Assembly (NCBI GenBank): GCA_038380795.1 | Contig: CM076272.1 | Coordinates: forward strand, 5,948,001-6,012,000 | DNA: 64,000 nucleotides | Source of the DNA: Pyrocephalus nanus | Taxonomy: Eukaryota > Chordata > Aves > Passeriformes > Tyrannidae | Direction: 5' to 3' | Shown: positions 57,101-64,000 of the stretch, one piece after another | Layout: the number at the start of each line of letters is the position of its first letter | Position numbering within the stretch: the first letter of the stretch is position 1 | Notes under the pieces: generated by a model | Database searches by the model: none | Told to the model about the DNA's origin: nothing | What the model saw: only the letters and a program-made list of their open reading frames with translations | Made by a program: the position numbers and the translations under genes

Positions 57101-60100
57101 GGCTTAAAATGTCTTTGCTGCTTTCATACTGTTAAAATTGAACAGAAACTGTCATATTCCAAAATGGCTTCTTTAGAACCGCACTGCTTGTGATTTAACT
57201 GTGATTGTTTCTACTCCTTTGAAATGGAAGAGGGAGAGAAACTGATTCCAAATGTATCTTGCTGGAATTTGAGGGTTAAGGAAGGTGGGTTTGTTTCTGC
57301 TTTTTGTTTTTCTGTTTTCTTTAGGTCATGTTAGAAGGGCTTTTCAAAACTCTAGGCTTTTCAAAATTCCTGTTTACTCAGCCCATACAGATATTATGTT
57401 TAACCAGGAAGCACAGTGTGAAGCAGTGTCCAAAGAGGAATTACATTTGAGTTGCATTCCTTTCAGCAAGTCTTCATCTATCTCCTACTCAAGTGAGTAC
57501 TCAAGGAGAAGATTACAAGTCTCTATATAAGATTTTTCTGACTTTAAGCAATGTGCACAACCGCAGAAGACTCATATTTAATGAAAACAAAACCAACATA
57601 CAAAACATGGTCACTTTTTCTTTTCAAGATCACTCGATCACCTTTGGCTCTGGAAATGTTTAAAGCAGCAGCTGAAGTCCACGGTGTTGGAGCAGCTGCT
57701 CTTTCCCAGCATTTTGTAAAAGGCTGTTCTTGTTGTCTTACAAATTCAAGAAGTCGCTCGTTCACATCCTGAATCCCCATTTTACAGTCTGTAGACGCAG
57801 GGATATTTTGGCTGGAGCATTAAGTGATGTCAGTGAAGGTCACTGTGCTGTAATAACCAGCTGTCATGCACAAATAAGTTCAGGCTCCACTGCCAAGAGA
57901 TGACCTTTGATTTCTCATTTCCCAATGCAATTCACTTTGCTTGAGTCTGAGCCATGATGGTGGCAGAGATTTCTGGACTGTAGATAACTTTGATAAACCG
58001 AATTAGATTTGGCTTTTATTGTGGTCAGGAAAGTGAAAGGTGAGAGTGGGTTTCCTTGTGACTTGAAGGGTTGCCAACTCTGAAACTACCACTACTAATT
58101 ACAGTTTCTAAGCTACATCTGATCACCAGAGATAGTGAGCAAAGATGCTTATGTGTTAAAACATTTGTTATATATAGGCAGAAAATAATAGTTTAATCTG
58201 ACATCATCAGAGATTTTAGATACAGCCAAGCGGCCGTATGTGCTTGTCAGCAGATAGACCTGGGACATGGCCGTCACACTTTCCTGCTCTTGGTATCCTC
58301 CTAATCCAGGTTGAGCTGGGAGGTGCAGGGGTCCCACAAAACTAAATTTAATAACTTTGCTGTGTTGTAAGAACGTTGTGGCAACCTTATTCTGAATAAA
58401 GTAATGTGTGGCTAAATGGAGAGGCAGGATACAGTCACCTCTTTACTGGGCTGTGACTCACTGTACTGCTGGTTTCCATTCTTTTGTTAAAAGGGATTTC
58501 CATTAACCTACCTTTCTTTGCAAGCCCATGCAGTAATTATAGAGAAGTATGGCATTTCTGAGTGGTTTTTCTCTTCAGCCCTTCTGGCTTTTGCAGATAT
58601 GTGAGTGGGTACTTGTATGCATCAGTTCCAGTGAATGACTTTTCAAGTAGCAAAGTCGATTCAGTTCTTTAAAAGTCAGATTACACAGTCATGTCTTATT
58701 TCTGCTGTCAAGCAAACCTCTCTTGAAAGCAGTAGTGAATTTACTCACAGGCTGAGAAAAACTCAAGACTAGAACCTGATCTTTCAAGGATGACTGGAAC
58801 TTGAAAAGGAGTCTTCCTGACTCCTCAGTATAGTTTTTTGCATAATTCTGTTATCAAGGATGACAAGGGCTGGTGGTGATTCTGCAAGGTTTGTATCTTT
58901 TATCTGTCAAACATAGACTTGTTCTTCACAGGCCACTGGATGGCATCTGCCCAACTGTATATTTCCTAATAGGGAGATTTTAATCTGCAGCACATGAAAT
59001 GTTTCAGCTTTGCTGCTCGGTGATTGATGGCCTGAGATTCCTTGAGTGTATGGTTATCTTGATGTTTTTGTGTCAAAGACTGATATCTCCTGTAGGAGTG
59101 TAACAGTTTATGCAGTTTGCATTGAAAGGACTGAAATACTAACTGTCATCTAGACCACCAGAGCACATGAGGCATAGCAGCAAGACAAGATTGGTAGGAT
59201 GTCTAAAATCTCTTTTAAGCTGACAGGATAAGAATAAACAGCTCCCACGCCCCACCCTTAAAGGGTCTTGCAGTTAGGTTTTAAAATGCAGGAGGCTGAA
59301 GGATTCACCACATGGAGTTATGATTCATACAAGCATTAGGGGATTTCTGAAACCTCAACCAAATAAGGACTTCAGGAAAATTACATTCAGTGGCATCAGT
59401 CTCGGGGTAGAATTGAGAATGCAAATTGTTTCAGAACATAGGGATTTGACATTTCTTCTGCTGTCACTAGTCATGCTGAATCTTAATTTCTCTTTCTTGA
59501 AAAGACACAATGATAGTGTTGTTTGTCATCCTTACTAATAGAGCTGAGTACCAGCATTTTCGCTTTTATCCTCCTTAACGTCTTCCCACAGAGAAGAGAT
59601 GCACCTCTGTAAATGTGCCCCTTTAAGTGGTAAAAGTTTAGCAGCACAGTTGGCATCTGATGCTGCTATCTTGGTTGCTAGTTCAGTTTTGGAAGATTTG
59701 TAAGAATCTATATATATCAAACCCAGTGGATAAACATATTATATGTCTTTGTTGTTGTACTGATGCCCTCATCTAAATTTTATTGTGGATGAAAACTAAA
59801 TAGAACTCCATGAAACAGTTCTTTGGGATGTTCTCTGAGTTATCCTCTGTTTGCACGCAGAACTTAATATTTGCAAAAGATGTGCAAGACAACTTACTGC
59901 CATTATTCCAGAGATCCATTGATAGGTAATCTTTTCATGTTGGGTTTAAGTCCCCCTGGTATTCTGTTTTAAAATTAATGAGAAAAATACTTAATTTCCC
60001 CATGCTCTTGCAAGACCTCTCATTAGACCATTAGATAATTATGTAGGAACATAAAAGAAAACAATAAATCTTCAAATTCCATTGTTGCATTTCCTTTCCA

Positions 60101-63100
60101 GTATGTGGAGACCCTCACATCAGAGAGAATTTTAATAAGAAATAAATTAGAATCTCATCATTCTTGTAGTATTATTTAATAACAGAGTAATTTGAACAGT
60201 CTTTCATAACTAGGCCATTTCAAGATATTTCAGGAGTCCAGATTCTGAAATCCAGTGTGAGATGCTTAAGCTACACGGTTTTCTGTCTGTGACCTGGCAG
60301 TTGTTTTCTGAACTGCCTCTTAAAAATAAAGCACCCAAGTCTATTAGGTATATGTTATTAGATATATGAATTTTCCCTCAGAGCAAATGTGAGCAGTTAA
60401 TTGTTTTACTCAGCAAAGGCATGCTCAGGATTTTTCTGAATGCTATAGCACTATCTCAGCATTATTTGTTTTGGACATATGTCACTTATTTTTTAGTAGT
60501 CCCTAAAATATATTCCCATAGGGGTACCTGAGAAGTTCTACATCCTTGCAGCTGGCCACCAGCCAGTTAAAGCCTTATATTGCTCTCATGCGCTGCAACT
60601 ATTTAGCAAGTCTTCAGTGCCCAAAATCTCTCTGCTGTTGATGAAATCTCTGAACTCTTAAGAAGGCCACTCCCTGCCCCAGGACAGCACAGCACCTTCA
60701 AGTTGTTGCCCAGATCTTCCATGACAACTGGGTTGCACCAACACCTGAGCAGTCGCTCGGATTTAAGTAAAGCCCAATCCGTATGAGAATTTCATGATGG
60801 AAAAAAGAAATCTCTTCTTTTTGCCAAAATAAAGCAGTTTGCTGCCTTCAGGAGAGGACTGAAGGTAGGAGGACTTTCATTATGTTTAGTGTCTATTACA
60901 AAAGCCCTGGTCACTTTTTTGGACATTTGTCAGGACAAACTGTGTGTCAGTAGACAGTTGTGATGTTTTCCCTTCCAGCTATGGCAGTATTGAAATGTAT
61001 GTTAAAACACTTGTCCTTGAACGCTTATGTAGAGAAGGATTTGATGAGTTATTTTGGGATGTGTGCCCACAATAATCTCCATTAGAGAAGGGACAGGAGC
61101 CAGTGTCTGCAGAGCAGCACTGCACTGAATCGCTCTGGGATTTGGATTACTGAGACCTTCTTCCTTTGCTGTCAGAACTCAGGAGAAACAGGCACTTGTT
61201 TGTTTGTGGCCTAGCATGTCCATTTATAAAATGTATTTTGTTTGAAAATAGGTAGACTAATAAACTGACACTGAATTGCCTTGCTTTTGCCTGTACTAAC
61301 AAATAGGGTTGCTTTGTTTCCCCCTCCCCCAATTGTTCTTCTGTGTCAAGGTCCCGTTCAGGTCTTGAGGGAATGCCAACCTTTCTTTAGAATGCCTAAC
61401 CCAAAACAGAGAGCTACAAAATGGGAAGAGAAATCTCTGAAGTTCCACAGAAATTATTTTTATCCCATTTATAGTTCAATACATGAAGAATAATGCTGCA
61501 GAAGCCCTTGAAGTCACTGTAGCTGAAGTTTGAAATTGAATCCCAAAGATCTTAATGCTAATTTCAATAGATGCCTGTGTTGTATTTATAGATACATGTT
61601 CCAGTTAGGAGGGTTTGAGTTTAGAAAATGCAGCATCTCTGACAGTGGATAGGAATAGCTACACAGAAGATAACTATTTAGTCAATCTTTGCAAGTCTTA
61701 TGCTCTCTGGTAACTGGAAGATCTGCAGTGATCTTTTCCAAGGACTGAGAAGGCTTCCATTAGAGGTTGGCTAATAGCTTTGAAAAGTGGCTTGGTTTGA
61801 CTTTTGCAGTGTGCCTGTACAGATACAACTTTATCATTGGTCTGCTCTAGATAACATGAGTATTCCCAGAAAGCATTGTTATTTGGAGGTATTAGTTATG
61901 CGGGGAAATGATTCCCACTGATTACTCCAAGGAAAATATTTTGTTTCTCAGTAAGCAAGTGAAGATTTCAAGTCTCCATCATGTACTGTCCTCCCTGATG
62001 TGTTCTGACACTGGCACCTCAAGGCAAACAGAACAGAAGGAACTTTGTGAAGCTGATATTTTGAGATTGCATGTGTTCAGGTGCTTGACATGGACACCAA
62101 TTTATTTTTTTTATTTTTTTTGTGAGGACTGTTGAGGTTTAAGCATTCTACTGTTTAATTTCTACCTTAGAAAATCACAGCTATGAAGTCCAGGATTTTT
62201 ATATTGTTGGAAATGTTTCTGTGGGTTCACAGAGCAATTGCTGACTCTTTATACTGTCCTGTTAGTTTGAATCAGCTCTAATTTAGAGAAAAGGCAGTTT
62301 CACATGAGTTTTCCTATTTGTGTTTGTGCTATACAGTAGGCTAATGACACACACATCTATTTACCAGTAAATAAAATATATCTTTCAAAGGGTGCATTAT
62401 CAACGGGATCACTTTATCTTCACCTATAGATGCTGTTGAATGTTGTCTAATACTCAGTTAAAAATTATTCTCTGAAGCACAGCTTCCTATAAATTGTTCC
62501 TTTTTTAACTATGTGGAGGATAGTGATGCTTAGGCAGGTATTTACAATGTCTATTGAACAGTGGGAAAATTAATTCTCATGGTAAGCAGTTTAAAAAGAA
62601 TGAAAAAAAAGAGACTTGTATTCTGCCAGACAGACATTTTCATGAAACAGATAGCTGAAAAATCACGTTTCCTCTTTGCAAAAGGAAGGTATCTCCTAAC
62701 TTCACAATAATTATGTAATATAGGTAATTTTTACATAATGAGAGTGGTGTCTCTCATCTGCATTACTAAGAAATAGCTGATTATACTGCTGAAATATGTT
62801 GGGTTTTACTTTCCTTGGACATGTGCCTTCAATTAGCTTTGCTGAAATATTTGTTTCCTCCGACCTTTCCAAACAGGGTGTGTTATAACTCCCTGAGTGA
62901 GGCTGATGGGTCCTCAGTTTTCATGCAAAAGACAGTAGTTCCTCAGAGCCACCGTCTGCCTCTTGGTGTGAACTCCAGTTAAATGCTGTTGGGAGCTTGA
63001 GCTTTGAAGACACAGACTAAGGTTGAAAGTTAGAAGCTTTTCTTTGATTTCAGAGAGACATTTTGTGCTCTGCAAACAGCATCTATTTATCAAGTCATGA

Positions 63101-64000
63101 AAGGAGCATAAGAAAAGCTCGTTTTCTTGGACATATTTACAGGTAAAGAAATTAGCATGGCTAAAGAGGCTCTTGGAACTTTCTGTTATTCCTAGTTGTT
63201 CTGAGATGCAGTTATATGCTTTGCAGTATCAATATTGTTAAGACTTACTAAATAGACTTGCAGACCGACATTTCAAACATAATCCTCTCAGTAAAGTGTT
63301 TCCATGCAGGGCATTTGAACTCCCAGTCACAGCAGGCACTTTGGAATGCCTCACTCAGAAAACCTGAGTTTCCACCCAGTGGAGTGGGTCTTGAAGCAGT
63401 AGATGAACCAAATCTAAAATACCACTCTAGCTATTTGCACGTGGTAGAAAAGTACTTAAAACAGGAATTTGTTAACAACAAATTTGTGCAATTTCTGTCA
63501 TTTTGTAGGCAAGGCTGTAGTTGTTAAATAGTAGCAAAGTTCACACAAGTTTGTTTCTCTTGCTTGTCATAACAATGAAGGATTCACCTATATTCTGTGC
63601 TTATAGAGATTTCAGGTATTTCAACCTGGCTTTTTAGGCTCTTAAAGATTCTTTTATTTGTATTTTTCCATAGCAGTAATCAGATTAATGTTGATCCAGG
63701 ATTATGGAAAGGTTAAGAAAGATTGTTTAATGAAAAGAATCTTTTAACGTGTCCTCTCTCCCTCCCTCTTATATGTGTAGTATCTTCTACATCCTTGGTT
63801 TCGAAGACTGGAATTGAAGAAAAAACACCCCTGAAATATATAGAATGTGTCTTGTTAAAAAAGGTCATGGTTTCCAATATGTAGAGCTGTGATAAGCAGC
63901 ACTTTTCATGGCTTTCAAATTCTGAAGCTAGTACAGGTACACAAGTACATATTTTGTATCCATCCCCTGAGCAGTAAAAACTTACATAAAATAGAATACT
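51191..64000. other. Downstream region, no coding exon recognised
   Basis: About 12.8 kb of AT-rich non-coding sequence. If the CpG island drives a + strand gene, this would be the start of a long first intron. Minor repeats include a 20-bp tandem duplication at 54431-54470 and an AGAGAATA-type run at about 55246-55290. Open frames (up to 176 codons, minus strand 55357-55887) lack recognisable families. I looked for thrombospondin type 1 motifs (W..W..C) expected of THSD4 and saw none. Confidence 0.55.
54431..54470. repeat. 20-bp tandem duplication
   Basis: CTTTATCTCTGAAC starts both units (54431 and 54451); the last six bases differ. Confidence 0.75.

Noticed and set aside
57285..57530. 81-codon + strand frame preceded by a CTTTAG acceptor-like string
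   Set aside because: No matching donor context or family; the hydrophobic start comes from a T-rich tract.

Overview
The window is nuclear vertebrate DNA: one multi-exon gene with GT-AG introns, long AT-rich non-coding stretches, CR1 LINE tails, retroviral-type LTRs and two CpG-rich islands. CR1 fragments with their typical tails, together with an LTR family starting TGTCGTGG, point to a bird, probably a songbird. This is inferred from repeat content recalled from memory, with no database check.

The only recognised protein-coding gene is the 3' half of LRRC49 on the + strand (434-10666, with a 3' UTR to about 11130). Six exons encode the last 348 residues of this subunit of the neuronal tubulin polyglutamylase complex. 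The leucine-rich repeats would be encoded upstream of position 1. All exon joins keep the reading frame. The fourth intron seen here carries an antisense solo LTR with a perfect 5-bp target-site duplication (TAGCC).

From 11.1 to 64 kb I see no recognisable coding exon. The region holds three CR1 remnants (12.0, 31.0 and 48.0 kb), two further solo LTRs with 4-bp target-site duplications (20609-21149, ATTT; 41570-42201, CCAG), and a very young but incomplete LTR element on the minus strand (25661-27669). That element shows a full 3' LTR, a polypurine tract, an interior of only 318 bp, an 18-nt primer binding site matching the 3' end of tRNA-Ala, and a truncated 5' LTR that differs from its partner by one base plus a C-run length.

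Two CpG-rich islands (about 21.97-22.45 kb and 50.25-51.19 kb) are candidate promoters. In the vertebrate gene order I recall, THSD4 follows LRRC49 on the same strand, so the second, stronger island could be a 5' exon or promoter of THSD4 or of a non-coding RNA. No THSD4 coding exon was found.

The most interesting object is the young, gag/pol-less LTR element with a tRNA-Ala primer site and a duplicated U3 segment. It may be a non-autonomous retrotransposon family or a recent internal-deletion derivative. Nearly all other open reading frames here look like chance frames in introns, LTRs or CpG islands.
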